This document shows positions 26,957 through 35,604 of a stretch of 64,000 nucleotides of DNA, piece by piece. Position numbers and translations under genes: made by a program. Numbering within the stretch: position 1 is the first letter of the stretch; every line of letters begins with the position of its first letter. Under the pieces are notes generated by a model. The model did not search any database and was not told the DNA's origin. It saw only the letters and a list, made by a program, of their open reading frames with translations. The stretch is from Herbaspirillum huttiense (lineage in GTDB: Bacteria; Pseudomonadota; Gammaproteobacteria; Burkholderiales; Burkholderiaceae_D): positions 1,116,001-1,180,000 of the forward strand of contig NZ_CP037993.1 of assembly GCF_004367745.1 (NCBI RefSeq). The letters are read 5' to 3'.

Positions 26957-27328
26957 CGCGGCATGTCAGTGACTAGGAGTAGCTCCAGTCATTCTGCTGA
27001 CCTCTAGGCCGTCTGATTCTACCAATTTGGTTGCGGGGCTTGAATCATATTCAAGCCCCGCAATAGTAGATCCCTAAGACTCCCAATTCCTCCCTCTCCT
27101 CTCGCAACGTCTGCATTTTTCCGTAACCCCGCGCTTCAGCCGTTTGTAGACGCTTGTGTCACGTGTTACATCAATCTCGTCCTTTTGGATAAATTTGGCT
27201 CGCGCTGTGCGGAATGAAAATTGCATTATTGCAATAAGACCAGCAATCGCCGCTACCCGTGTTAAATTACGCAGTCCGGACCGGCTCATGGCGTCCGGGC
27301 CCTTAGACAACCCCGATAGGAACCCTAG
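26933..27328. other. AT-rich intergenic region with the candidate RNA
   Basis: About 400 bp without a convincing gene. Besides the promoter and two hairpins it holds a perfect small palindrome TTGCATTATTGCAA at 27221-27234. A 78-codon frame on the minus strand (27310-27074) has a hydrophobic stretch but no ribosome site and is not called. Confidence 0.5.
26965..27063. ncRNA. Candidate structured RNA: two strong hairpins
   Basis: Hairpin 1 (26965-27001) pairs GTCAG with CTGAC at its base, then TGACT with AGTCA and GGAG with CTCC around a three-base loop, with one bulged A. Hairpin 2 (27031-27063) is a perfect 15-bp stem TTGCGGGGCTTGAAT / ATTCAAGCCCCGCAA with loop CAT. Neither is followed by a T-run. 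They lie immediately upstream of the RT-like gene on the minus strand and downstream of the TATAAT promoter on the plus strand. Retron and defence RTs carry structured RNAs here, so an ncRNA is plausible; the strand is unresolved. Confidence 0.45.
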
Positions 27329-28651
27329 TTGGAAAACATATTACTGATCGTCGCGGCCTTCTTCCTGGTTGCGTTGAACGGTTTTTTCGTTGCAGCAGAA
27401 TTCAGTCTGGTCAAGTTGCGTCAAACGCGCATCCGGGCCATCGCAAAAACACAAGGCATGCGCGGCCGCATTCTGGCCGTCGTCCACAATCAGCTGGATG
27501 CCTATCTCTCCGCCTGCCAATTGGGGATCACCCTGGCCTCGCTGGGCCTGGGCTGGATTGGTGAACCCGCCTTCGCACGCTTGCTGGAACCGCTCTTTTC
27601 TCTGGTCGGCGTGACCAATCAGGAGCTGATTCACGGCATCTCGTTCGTGTTCGCCTTCTTCGTCATTTCCTTCCTGCACATCGTGGCCGGTGAACTGGCC
27701 CCCAAGTCGATGGCCATCCGCAGCCCGGAGAAACTGGGCCTGTGGTGTGCCGTGCCGCTGTACGGTTTCTACTGGGGCATGTACCCGCTGATCTGGGTGC
27801 TCAATGCCAGCTCCAACTGGCTGCTGCGCGTGGCAGGACTAGGTGCGGGACATGGTCACGATGCCCATTATTCTTCGGACGAACTCAAGCTGATCCTGCG
27901 CGCCGGCAGCAAGAGCGGCAAGAGTGGCAAGTTCACGCGTGACGAGTGGAACGTGCTGGCGCAGAGCCTGAACTTTGCCGAACTGGACGTGGCCGACATC
28001 ATGCGTCCGGCCAGCGAGATCGTGTCCCTGGGCGATGACAAGAGTCTGGAAGAGAACCTGGACATCATCTATCGCAACCGCTATTCGCGTTATCCCTACT
28101 TCGATGCCGAGCGCCAGCAGGTGCTGGGCCTGGTGCACCTGAAGGATGTGTTCCTGGCGCAGCAGGATGGCCGCGCCATCGGCAACCTGAAGGAATATCT
28201 GCGTCCGGTGCAGTTCATTTCGCCGGCCTTGCCGGCACTGGACCTGCTGCGCCGCTTCCGTACCGGCATGCCGCACTTTGCCATCATCGGCAAGAAGGGC
28301 CAGCCGCCGCAGGGTTTCATCACGCTGGACAACATGCTGAGTTTCCTGGTGGGCGAGATCCGCGACGAATTCCGCCACAACACCGGCGAGTGGAGCCGTC
28401 AGGATGACGGTACCTTGCTGGGCAAGGGCAGCCTGCCCATCGTCACGCTGGAACACATGCTGGGCATCGACATCGAGTACGACGACAGCATCGACTCGGT
28501 CGGTGGCCTAGTGATGGAGAAGCTGGGCGACCTGCCCAAGGAAGGCCAGAAGATCGAGTTCGCGGCCTTTGATGTGGTCATCAAGCGTATGTCCGGACCG
28601 AAGATCGTGCTGGTGAAGGTGTATCCGAAGGGTGGGGACGTGCGCGAATAA
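27329..28651 (+). CDS. Hemolysin-family CNNM/CBS/CorC membrane protein
   Basis: A 440-residue inner-membrane protein of the HlyC/CorC (UPF0053) family. The N-terminal CNNM/DUF21 domain (~1-200) has four hydrophobic segments starting ILLIVAAFFLVALNGFFVAAEF; two CBS repeats follow (~205-335; DIMRPASEIVSL, LVHLKDVF, FITLDNMLSFLVG); the C-terminal CorC_HlyC domain ends the protein. The family is linked to Mg/Co ion homeostasis rather than true hemolysis. The TTG start at 27329 follows AGGAA, and no ATG lies before the first helix. It is a single gene closed by a strong terminator. Confidence 0.86.
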   Translation: MENILLIVAAFFLVALNGFFVAAEFSLVKLRQTRIRAIAKTQGMRGRILAVVHNQLDAYLSACQLGITLASLGLGWIGEPAFARLLEPLFSLVGVTNQELIHGISFVFAFFVISFLHIVAGELAPKSMAIRSPEKLGLWCAVPLYGFYWGMYPLIWVLNASSNWLLRVAGLGAGHGHDAHYSSDELKLILRAGSKSGKSGKFTRDEWNVLAQSLNFAELDVADIMRPASEIVSLGDDKSLEENLDIIYRNRYSRYPYFDAERQQVLGLVHLKDVFLAQQDGRAIGNLKEYLRPVQFISPALPALDLLRRFRTGMPHFAIIGKKGQPPQGFITLDNMLSFLVGEIRDEFRHNTGEWSRQDDGTLLGKGSLPIVTLEHMLGIDIEYDDSIDSVGGLVMEKLGDLPKEGQKIEFAAFDVVIKRMSGPKIVLVKVYPKGGDVRE

Positions 28652-28754
28652 GGAGAGCCGGCGCCTCTTTGCTTGCGCCTGTGGCAGGATGATCGGGTGA
28701 GGCAGCCGGGTGCAGTGTGATCCTCTGGTTGAGCGTTCTTCAGCAACACCGTAA

Positions 28755-28795
28755 AGGCAGTCGATGGCGAGCAGTCATCGACTGCCTATTTTTTT
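28755..28795 (+). terminator. Strong terminator after the CNNM/CBS gene
   Basis: A perfect 12-bp stem AGGCAGTCGATG / CATCGACTGCCT (28755-28766 with 28776-28787), 9-base loop, then ATTTTTTT. The T-run doubles as the last codons (Lys-Lys-stop) of the minus-strand chimeric gene. Confidence 0.85.
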
Positions 28796-29808
28796 GATGG
28801 GGACCGGGGATCCTGTTTCTCCGTGCCCTCCACCAGAAAGCTCGCCGTATAAACGAGGAAGGCTTTGCCATTGGCATCGGCGCGCTGGTAGTCCTCCACC
28901 AGCGCGCCGATTTCGCGTTTGAGCAGGCTGGTGGTCGTGGCTGCGCTTTGGCCGCTGAGCAGCCAGGTGATATCGATGCCGAACTGTTCGCGCATGAGGC
29001 GCAGCAGCTTGCTACCGGGAATGCAGCGGCCGCGTTCGATCTGGCAGATGTGATTGGGCGCAGTGTTCAGGGCACGGGCGAAGACGTTCTGGTTGATGCC
29101 CATTTTCAGGCGAATGGTGCGCAGGCGTTGGCCGATGGCGAGTTTGTGGTTATCGAAACGGAAGAAGGGCCAGAGCTGTGGATCGAAGATGCCGGCATCA
29201 GGCTCCATCCTGGCCACTACGGTGTTGGAGCTGTCGGTGTCACCTGATGCCTTCGTATATTTGAGATTGAGGTGATGCTCACCAGGACTCAATGTCTCAG
29301 GCACGGACAGAGTGACTGGCGCGTGATTTTTGCCGATATCTTTTTCGGTCAATACCCTGCTGTCCAATAGTCTGTTGCCCTCGTACAGAGAGATCAGGTC
29401 TCCTGCCAAGGATCGCGTGCCGTCATAGTGGGCTTTGACGGTGGGCGTACTGTCGACGTTATGAGTTTCAACCTCGTACAGCAACTTGATGTTCTTGATG
29501 TTGTACGTGCCACTGTCTTCTCGTCCGGATTGATAGGGGCCGCCAACGTGGTAGAGGTTGGTGTTTTCCAGCGCGAGCGGATCGCCTCGGTGAGTGAGCA
29601 TCAACTGTTTGCCATCGGCCGACAGGTCGAAGCTGAACTTGCCCGACTTCACGTAGGAACCGCCCTGGAACATCAGACCAAATTTCTCTCCAGCCACCGG
29701 GGACTTGTCGAACGTCTCGAAACTTCGGTAAGTCACGGGACCTCCTCCATCATGAGGATCGACGCCCGGTCCATCCCATTCCACGGAAATCCCTTTGATC
29801 GCCTCCAA
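28786..29808 (-). CDS. Chimeric ORF: Bap-like adhesin fragment fused to XRE regulator
   Basis: A ~340-residue frame of two unrelated parts. Residues ~1-200 look like secreted adhesin: a beta-rich stretch and an Ig-like repeat (LAGDLISLYEGNRLLDSRVL, LSPGEHHLNLKYTKASGDTD). From Met201 (29208) the protein becomes a ~140-residue XRE regulator with IGQRLRTIRLKMGINQNVFA and APNHICQIERGR. An adhesin domain and a cytoplasmic DNA-binding domain make no sense in one protein, so a deletion probably joined them. The only start for the full frame is a TTG without ribosome site; the same frame stays open upstream to about 29900, where the adhesin N-terminus stops in another frame. The XRE part alone may be the functional unit. 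Confidence 0.6.
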   Translation of the reverse strand: MEAIKGISVEWDGPGVDPHDGGGPVTYRSFETFDKSPVAGEKFGLMFQGGSYVKSGKFSFDLSADGKQLMLTHRGDPLALENTNLYHVGGPYQSGREDSGTYNIKNIKLLYEVETHNVDSTPTVKAHYDGTRSLAGDLISLYEGNRLLDSRVLTEKDIGKNHAPVTLSVPETLSPGEHHLNLKYTKASGDTDSSNTVVARMEPDAGIFDPQLWPFFRFDNHKLAIGQRLRTIRLKMGINQNVFARALNTAPNHICQIERGRCIPGSKLLRLMREQFGIDITWLLSGQSAATTTSLLKREIGALVEDYQRADANGKAFLVYTASFLVEGTEKQDPRSPSKK

Positions 29809-29900
29809 AAAACCCTTGGCCGACCACGATTTCGGCGGAGCGATCCGTACGCTTTCACCTTGGCTCAGTTGGGCAGGATCGTTCTCGCCCAGGATGTTGC

Positions 29901-30641
29901 CTAATTGGGGATGCCGCGTCCGTTCGCATGGGTGACTGCGGCGGACGGGTCGACCGTGCCTGCACCTGCACTGCCGGCGGCTGCAGCGCCTGCGCCACTG
30001 CCTGCACCGCCGCTGCCACCGTTAGCAGCGCTACTGCCATTGCCGCCCCCGCTGCCGCCGCCGCCACCACCGCCCCCGGCCGCTGCCAGCAGCGCCAGCG
30101 CGCCGGCCGCGATGGGCCATTGCACGCCCCAGTTCTTTTCATGCTGCGAGTTGATTTCGGCATCGGCGATCTGGCTCTGGTTGTCAGGCGATCTGGTGGG
30201 CGAAAAGTTGGGTCGCTCGGTGTTGCCGCTGCTGCCGCTGGTCTCTGCAGCGGCGCTGGGATCGCGCTCGCCGTCTTCGACCACCACCGGCTTGTCGCTG
30301 TCTTCCTCGTCGTTCTTGCGGGCCTTCTTGTTCCTGGCGTTGTTCTGGTTGTAGCGCGTGATTTCCTTGGAACTGACGGTGAGGTTGGCTTCCGGCGAGA
30401 CATCGATCTTGTCGATCTGCTGGAACACGCTGGCCAGCGGCAGCTGGCCATCGGCGAACTGCAACGAGGACTCCGGGGCGCTCATGGCGCTGACCGCGCC
30501 GCTGCTGATGATGATGCGATCTCCGTTGACCAGCACCAGCATCAGGTCCACGTCCAGCGCGCGGACGTCCTTGATGCTCCTGATGGAAATGTTCTTGAGA
30601 TAGGCGTCGGCGTCGGACAGCTTGAGAACGGTAACGGTCAT
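29901..30641 (-). CDS. BapA-like adhesin N-terminal prefix, truncated
   Basis: A 246-residue remnant. It begins MTVTVLKLSDADAYLKNISI and has the beta-rich prefix seen in Bap/BapA/LapF-type biofilm adhesins, with a 'NGDRIII' strand, an acidic linker, a hydrophobic segment WPIAAGALALLAAAGG and then Gly/Ser/Ala-rich low complexity. Such proteins are normally thousands of residues, exported by type I secretion; this one stops at TAG 29903-29901. The downstream adhesin text (LGNILGENDPAQLSQGES) continues in a different frame, pointing to a frameshift. ATG 30641 has GGGAG seven bases upstream. No secretion genes are nearby. Confidence 0.65.
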   Translation of the reverse strand: MTVTVLKLSDADAYLKNISIRSIKDVRALDVDLMLVLVNGDRIIISSGAVSAMSAPESSLQFADGQLPLASVFQQIDKIDVSPEANLTVSSKEITRYNQNNARNKKARKNDEEDSDKPVVVEDGERDPSAAAETSGSSGNTERPNFSPTRSPDNQSQIADAEINSQHEKNWGVQWPIAAGALALLAAAGGGGGGGGSGGGNGSSAANGGSGGAGSGAGAAAAGSAGAGTVDPSAAVTHANGRGIPN

Positions 30642-31199
30642 GGTGGTACTCCCTAGAAAGTGACGAATCGAAATCGGGTCACGCACGCTTTCATCGCTCA
30701 CGCCAAGCCGCTGGCAGGGCAGGGGTGGTGCCTGCCGGCAAGACACCTTTCGGTGCGCGGTACGGGTGAACGTGAGCGAATGAAAAATCGTGCTCAGTGA
30801 CAAACGCCTGCCATAGTGATGGCGTCGTTTTGTCCTGATAAGGGGATCAAGGGAATAAAACCGAAATACAAAAATTTAACGAAATACGGCTCTTCAGATT
30901 TCGAAGAATGTCTCGAAAATTTTCTTGAGTTTGATCGAATAAATTCAGAAAGCCTGCAGGGCGATGATCTGAACTACCCGGAAAGCCGCGCCAGATCGGG
31001 TCTGGCGGAATCGAGTGGAGATTTTTTTGGGGTAAGTAAAGTGCGGCAAAGAAAACTGATCGGAGTTCGAACAATTTTATTGTGCCGGAGTGAAAATAAG
31101 TTTTGATAGCGGGTAGGCCGGTTCAGATCGCCGTTTCAGGAAATGAACGTTCCTTGAAAAATGGCAGCCATCGTGCGGGAAGTGAAACGCGCTCCCTGA
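30642..31199. other. AT-rich intergenic region upstream of the adhesin remnant
   Basis: About 550 bp, markedly AT-rich between 30800 and 31100, between the adhesin remnant and the ggt terminator. It probably holds the adhesin promoter. One 96-codon plus-strand frame (30816-31106) has no ribosome site and no recognisable family. Confidence 0.4.
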
Positions 31200-31231
31200 T
31201 AAAAAATGGCTCCCGAATCATCGGGAGCCAT
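31199..31231 (-). terminator. Terminator downstream of ggt
   Basis: A perfect 11-bp stem ATGGCTCCCGA / TCGGGAGCCAT (31206-31216 with 31221-31231), loop of four. On the minus strand it is followed by TTTTTTA, so it ends the ggt transcript 95 bp after the stop. Confidence 0.85.
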
Positions 31232-31325
31232 GGTGCGGACCGGGACTGTCCGGTCCGGTTCCGTGCCGGACAAAACGCGTGATGCGGAATCACATCAGCG
31301 CATCACTGCGTCAATTGCCGATGCC

Positions 31326-33089
31326 TCAGAATCCCAGCGTACGTCCATCCGGATTGCGCGGATCCGAGAAGCCGTCAAAGCCATCCGGACGGATCTGGAT
31401 GGTCTGGGTACGGCCCATGGAAGGCTGCACGCTGATCTTCTGGCCCTTGTCCTGCAGGATCTTGAGCGTATCGGCGGACAAGCCCTTTTCCACGCGCAGC
31501 TGGTCCGGTGCCCACTGGTGGTGGATACGCGGCGTGATGGTGGCTTCGGCCACGTTCATGTCGTGGTCGATCACGTTGAGGATGGTCTGCAGGGTGGTAG
31601 TGATGATGCGGCTGCCCCCCGGGCTGCCGGTGACCAGGAAGGGCTTGCCATCCTTGAGCACGAAGGTCGGCGACATCGACGACAGCGGACGCTTGTAGGG
31701 GCCGACCGCGTTGGCGTCGCCACCGATGAGCCCGAACGCATTGGGCACGCCCGGCTTGGCGGCGAAGTCATCCATCTCGTTGTTCAAGGTGATGCCGGTG
31801 CCGGTGGCGACGATGCCGCTGCCGAAGTTCAGGTTCAGCGTGTAGGTGGTCGCCACCAGGTTGCCGTCCTTGTCGGCCACCGAGTAATGGGTGGTCTGGT
31901 CGCTTTCATACGGCTGCGGCTGGCCCGGCTTGATCTCGGTGGAGGGCGTGGCGCGGTCCGGGTTGATCTTCTTGGCCAGCTCGTCGGCATAGGCGCGCGA
32001 AGTCAGGCCCTTGACCGGGACCTTGGTGAAATCCGGATCGCCCAGGTATTCGGAGCGGTCGGCATAGGCCAGCTTCATGGTTTCGGCCATCAGGTGGATG
32101 GTCTGTGCGCTGTCGGCACCGTATTGCTTCAGGGAATAGCGTTCGAGGATGTTCATCATCTGGATGATGTGCACACCGCCCGAGCTCGGCGGCGGCATCG
32201 ACATGACCTGGTAGCCGCGATAGTTGCCGGAGACCGGCACGCGTTCGACGACCTTGTAGTTCTTCAGGTCCTCGGCGGTGATGAGACCGCCGTGCTTGTC
32301 CATCTCGGCCACGATCTTCTTGGCGATGGCACCGTCATAGAAGGCCTTCGGACCTTCCTTGGCGATCAGGCGCAGCGACTTGGCCAGGTCCTTCTGGACC
32401 AGCATTTCCCCTTCCTTGAGCGGACGTCCTTCCTTGAAGAAGATGGCCTTGGAGGAATCCCACTGGCCCAGGTGTTCGCGCTCGGCCGAGAGGATCAGCG
32501 CCAGGCTGCGGCTCACCGGGTAACCCTTTTCGGCCAGTTCGATGGCCGGCTGGATCACCTGCGACAGCTTCATCGTGCCGTACTTGGAGAGTGCATGCGA
32601 CAGGCCCGCGACGGTGCCGGGCACGCCCACGGCCAGGTGGGTGTAGAGCGAACGGCCGGGCACCACGTTGCCCTTGTCGTCCAGGTACATGTTGCGGGTG
32701 GCGCGCTGCGGGGCCATCTCGCGGAAGTCCAGCGCCACGTTCTTGCCGGTCTTGGCGTCGTGGATCATCATGAAACCGCCACCGCCGATGTTGCCCGCAT
32801 TGGGCAGCACCACGGCCAGGGCAAAGCCCACTGCCACGCCGGCGTCGACGGCATTGCCGCCCTTCTTGAGGATATCCACGCCGACCTTGGTGGCCAGCTC
32901 CTGCTCGGTGGCCACCATGCCGTGCTGGCTGTGGACCGGGCTGATGATGTCATAGGTCAGGTCGTACTTGACGACCGGGGCCGACGCTGGCGCTGCCGTC
33001 TGGGCCGAGGCCGGCAGGAAGGCCAGCGCGCCGCACAGCGGCAGCAGCGCCATGGCGGCGGGTTTGCAAAGACCGGTGAATGTCTGCAT
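31326..33089 (-). CDS. ggt: Gamma-glutamyltransferase
   Basis: A 587-residue periplasmic enzyme that cleaves the gamma-glutamyl bond of glutathione. Signal peptide MALLPLCGALAFLPASAQT near residues 13-31. It is made as a precursor that self-cleaves before the catalytic Thr, here the second Thr of DQTTHYSVADKDGN; GNIGGGGFM, SMPPPSSGG, LNNEMDDF and TGSPGGSRI are family hallmarks. Length agrees with E. coli Ggt (580). ATG 33089 has AGGAG eight bases upstream; the frame continues far upstream to 33563 but without signal peptide or homology. Monocistronic. Confidence 0.92.
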   Translation of the reverse strand: MQTFTGLCKPAAMALLPLCGALAFLPASAQTAAPASAPVVKYDLTYDIISPVHSQHGMVATEQELATKVGVDILKKGGNAVDAGVAVGFALAVVLPNAGNIGGGGFMMIHDAKTGKNVALDFREMAPQRATRNMYLDDKGNVVPGRSLYTHLAVGVPGTVAGLSHALSKYGTMKLSQVIQPAIELAEKGYPVSRSLALILSAEREHLGQWDSSKAIFFKEGRPLKEGEMLVQKDLAKSLRLIAKEGPKAFYDGAIAKKIVAEMDKHGGLITAEDLKNYKVVERVPVSGNYRGYQVMSMPPPSSGGVHIIQMMNILERYSLKQYGADSAQTIHLMAETMKLAYADRSEYLGDPDFTKVPVKGLTSRAYADELAKKINPDRATPSTEIKPGQPQPYESDQTTHYSVADKDGNLVATTYTLNLNFGSGIVATGTGITLNNEMDDFAAKPGVPNAFGLIGGDANAVGPYKRPLSSMSPTFVLKDGKPFLVTGSPGGSRIITTTLQTILNVIDHDMNVAEATITPRIHHQWAPDQLRVEKGLSADTLKILQDKGQKISVQPSMGRTQTIQIRPDGFDGFSDPRNPDGRTLGF

Positions 33090-33337
33090 GAGGGTTGCTC
33101 CTGGTGATCTGGACTTGGTTATCTGCATATTATTTATAGAAATGCCGTCCGCGCTGCTGCATCCCTGCATCAGCCTACTGTTGTGCTGCTGCATTCTTGC
33201 AGAGGAGAACGACACCGGGAGATTGTAGAGAATGGCAATTTTCTGTCCAGAGCCGGGAGCCGCCGATGGATGGATTATTGGCGCCGATTCGTCCACGGAT
33301 GTGGGGGATGCAGGCGCGCGCGTGAAGACGCTTGGCC

Positions 33338-34396
33338 TCAGGTACTCTCGCGCAGCGCCAGCTCGAAGCCCAGGTCCAGGCGGCCTTTGGGAATGTCCTC
33401 GCCCTTGAGCTGGCGCACCAGCATCTCGGCCGACTTGTAGCCGATGTCGTAGCGCGGCGTGACTACGGTAGTGATGGAGGGCGTGGCGCAAGCGGCCCAG
33501 GAGAGATCGTTGAAGCCGGCAATGGCCATCTCGCGCGGCACGCTGATGCCCTGGCGCTGGCATTCGAACAGCGCGCCCAAGGCCAGGTCATCATTGCAGC
33601 AGAACACGGAATCGCATTCCGGATGCTGTTCCAGCACTCGCCGCAGCAGTTGCGCGCCCATGTCGACGGTGGTCGGCTCGGGCAGCAAGACTTCGATCTC
33701 GGGCTTGATGCCCGCTTCCAGCAAGCCTTTGCGGAAGCCCTCACGGCGCTTCATCATGCGCGGGTCGAGCTGGGCCGCCAGGAAAGCCGGGCGCCGGTAG
33801 CCGCGTTCGACCAGATGCCGGGCCACTGCATGCCCGGCACGGGTCTGCGAGAAGCCTACCGAGTAATCATGCTGGCTGCGTCCCAGGTCGAACATGCGCA
33901 CCGCCGGAATATCCCGGCTGCCGGGACGGGCCTGCAGGATGTCGTGCTGCTCGCTGCTGGAGAGCAGGAAGCCGGCGGGAGCATGGGCCAGATAGGTGGC
34001 GATGAGCTGCTCTTCCTTGGCGCGCACGTAACCGGTCTCGCCGATCAGGAACTGGTAGCCGGCACCGGCCAGGTAGTCACGAATACCGGAAAGTGTCTCG
34101 ATGAAAACCGCATTGGTCAGCGACGGCACCAGCACCGCGATCACCTGCGAGCGCGCCGAGGCCAGCGTCGAGGCCGCCTGGTTGGGCACATAGCCCAGCC
34201 GATCGATGGCTTCCAGGATGCGCTGGCGCGACTGTTCCTGCACCAGGCCGGGATTTTTCAGCGCACGGGACACCGTCATCGGGCTCACCCCGGCCTCGGC
34301 CGCCACGTCGATGATGGTGACGCGCCCGGTGGCACGGCTACCACGCACGGCGGGTGGAGACTTGGGCTTGGACTTGGGTGCTGCGCGCTGGGTCAT
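33338..34396 (-). CDS. gntR: LacI-family repressor, GntR-like (gluconate)
   Basis: A 352-residue LacI-type repressor. After a basic 25-residue tail comes the LacI helix-turn-helix (VTIIDVAAEAGVSPMTVSRALKNP, 26-49), the hinge GYVPNQAASTLAS and a sugar-binding domain. VLVPSLTNAVFIETLSGI and VFCCNDDLALGALFECQRQG closely resemble E. coli GntR, which binds gluconate. LacI-type palindromes ATGTTAACGCTAACAT stand before the gluconate operon 1.8 kb away and before edd, which makes this the obvious candidate to bind them. It is separated from the operon by two opposite or unrelated genes, so linkage is loose. It might respond to another sugar acid. Confidence 0.8.
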   Translation of the reverse strand: MTQRAAPKSKPKSPPAVRGSRATGRVTIIDVAAEAGVSPMTVSRALKNPGLVQEQSRQRILEAIDRLGYVPNQAASTLASARSQVIAVLVPSLTNAVFIETLSGIRDYLAGAGYQFLIGETGYVRAKEEQLIATYLAHAPAGFLLSSSEQHDILQARPGSRDIPAVRMFDLGRSQHDYSVGFSQTRAGHAVARHLVERGYRRPAFLAAQLDPRMMKRREGFRKGLLEAGIKPEIEVLLPEPTTVDMGAQLLRRVLEQHPECDSVFCCNDDLALGALFECQRQGISVPREMAIAGFNDLSWAACATPSITTVVTPRYDIGYKSAEMLVRQLKGEDIPKGRLDLGFELALREST

Positions 34397-34496
34397 GGAT
34401 GCATGGAAGGACGGTCATTCGAAGTGGCGACATGATACCTGCTCGGGCGGCAGTCTTGGCTTGCTGATGCCCACGACCGCGCTGATTTTTAGCGGT

Positions 34497-35405
34497 TTAC
34501 GCCTGCTCTTCCGTGATCACCTGGATGAAGGCACGCAGCGGCGAGGACACGCGCCTGCCCGGAAAATACAACCGTGGCCCTTCAAAGCTTTGCCACCAGT
34601 GCGGCAACACCGGGACCAGCGCACCACTGGCCAGATGCGGTTCAAGCCAGTTTGCGAAGGTGCAAATCAGGCCATGTCCGGCGCAGGCCAGGTCAATCGC
34701 CGCCGGCGCCGCATCGACCCCGATCACCAACCGGGCCGGCGGATCCACCCTGAGCGACTGCTCGCCGCGCTGAAAGTCCCAGGCGGTAAGCGCGCCGCTG
34801 GAAAAGCGCAGCCGTATGCAGGCATGGTCGACCAGTTCGCCAGGATGCGCCGGTGTCCCGTGCCGGGCTAGATAGCCGGGGGAGGCCGCCAGCGCCAGCC
34901 GCTGGACACGCGGCCCGATGGGCAGCGAGATCATGTCCTGTGCCAGATGTTCGCCATAGCGAATGCCCGCCGCGCAGCCTTCGGCGACGATGTCGACCAG
35001 GCGGTCTTCCACGACGATTTCCATGCGCACGTGCGGATGCCTCTCCAAAAAGCGATCCACCAGCGGCGGCAGGATATCGACCATCACCGCGCCGGTGACA
35101 TTGATCTTGAGCAGGCCGCGCACTTCATTTCGGGTGCTGGCGATGTCGCTGAGGGCGTGGCGCGCCTGCGTCCACAGCGGGGCAAGACGCTGTACCAGTT
35201 CGCGCCCCGCTTCGGTGGGAACCACGCTGCGTGTGGTGCGGGTGAGCAGGGGCACACCGAGCTTGGCCTCCAGCCGTGCCACGGTATCGCTCACATTGGA
35301 AGGTGCCAGCCCCAGCCGGCGGGCGGCAGCGCGAAATCCGGCGGTCTCGCAGACCGCAAGAAAGACCGACAGGTCATCGAAAGAGGGTTCGGTATTGTTC
35401 GTCAT
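34497..35405 (-). CDS. LysR-family transcriptional regulator
   Basis: A 302-residue LysR regulator: winged helix at 8-68 (LSVFLAVCETAGFRAAARRLG, then SNVSDTVARLEAKLGVPLLTRT), and a sensor domain resembling the CrgA/AaeR group (PLVDRFLERHPHVRMEIVVED, GIRYGEHLAQDMI). It is divergent from a VOC-family gene with a 199-bp gap and probably controls it. No ligand can be inferred. Confidence 0.84.
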   Translation of the reverse strand: MTNNTEPSFDDLSVFLAVCETAGFRAAARRLGLAPSNVSDTVARLEAKLGVPLLTRTTRSVVPTEAGRELVQRLAPLWTQARHALSDIASTRNEVRGLLKINVTGAVMVDILPPLVDRFLERHPHVRMEIVVEDRLVDIVAEGCAAGIRYGEHLAQDMISLPIGPRVQRLALAASPGYLARHGTPAHPGELVDHACIRLRFSSGALTAWDFQRGEQSLRVDPPARLVIGVDAAPAAIDLACAGHGLICTFANWLEPHLASGALVPVLPHWWQSFEGPRLYFPGRRVSSPLRAFIQVITEEQA

Positions 35406-35604
35406 ACCGATCAGTCTATTCGCATTTTTCTGGATTGTCCGGGGGCGCCATGGCCGCTACGATGGGGATGGATACCTTGATGCTGGTCTCTTGAGCGCGA
35501 ACCGGCATCTAGGCCCTGAATTTCATTGATCGCTTGAGAGATCGTTCGCTCACTGCGTCTCCTTCTTTTTTGATTGTCCACTTTCTCACATCGAGCAAAT
35601 TGCC

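Noticed and set aside
27031..27063. The 15-bp hairpin as a Rho-independent terminator
   Set aside because: No T-run follows on either strand, so it is listed as a structured RNA candidate instead.
27074..27310. A 78-codon minus-strand frame with a hydrophobic stretch upstream of the RT-like gene
   Set aside because: No ribosome site, no recognisable family, and it overlaps the leader of the CNNM/CBS gene; possible but unsupported.
26040..27330. The AT-rich island as an integrated mobile element
   Set aside because: No integrase, transposase, tRNA or convincing flanking direct repeats are visible; only composition suggests transfer.
30816..31106. A 96-codon plus-strand frame in the AT-rich gap upstream of the adhesin remnant
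   Set aside because: No ribosome site or family; random frames of this size are expected in AT-rich spacer.
31206..33107. A 633-codon open frame on the plus strand
   Set aside because: It is antisense to ggt throughout, rich in His/Gln/Arg/Val with no domain, and arises from the codon bias of the real gene.
33090..33563. Extended ggt start giving a 745-residue protein
   Set aside because: The extra N-terminus has no family resemblance and would hide the signal peptide that begins at 33089; a good ribosome site supports the shorter form.
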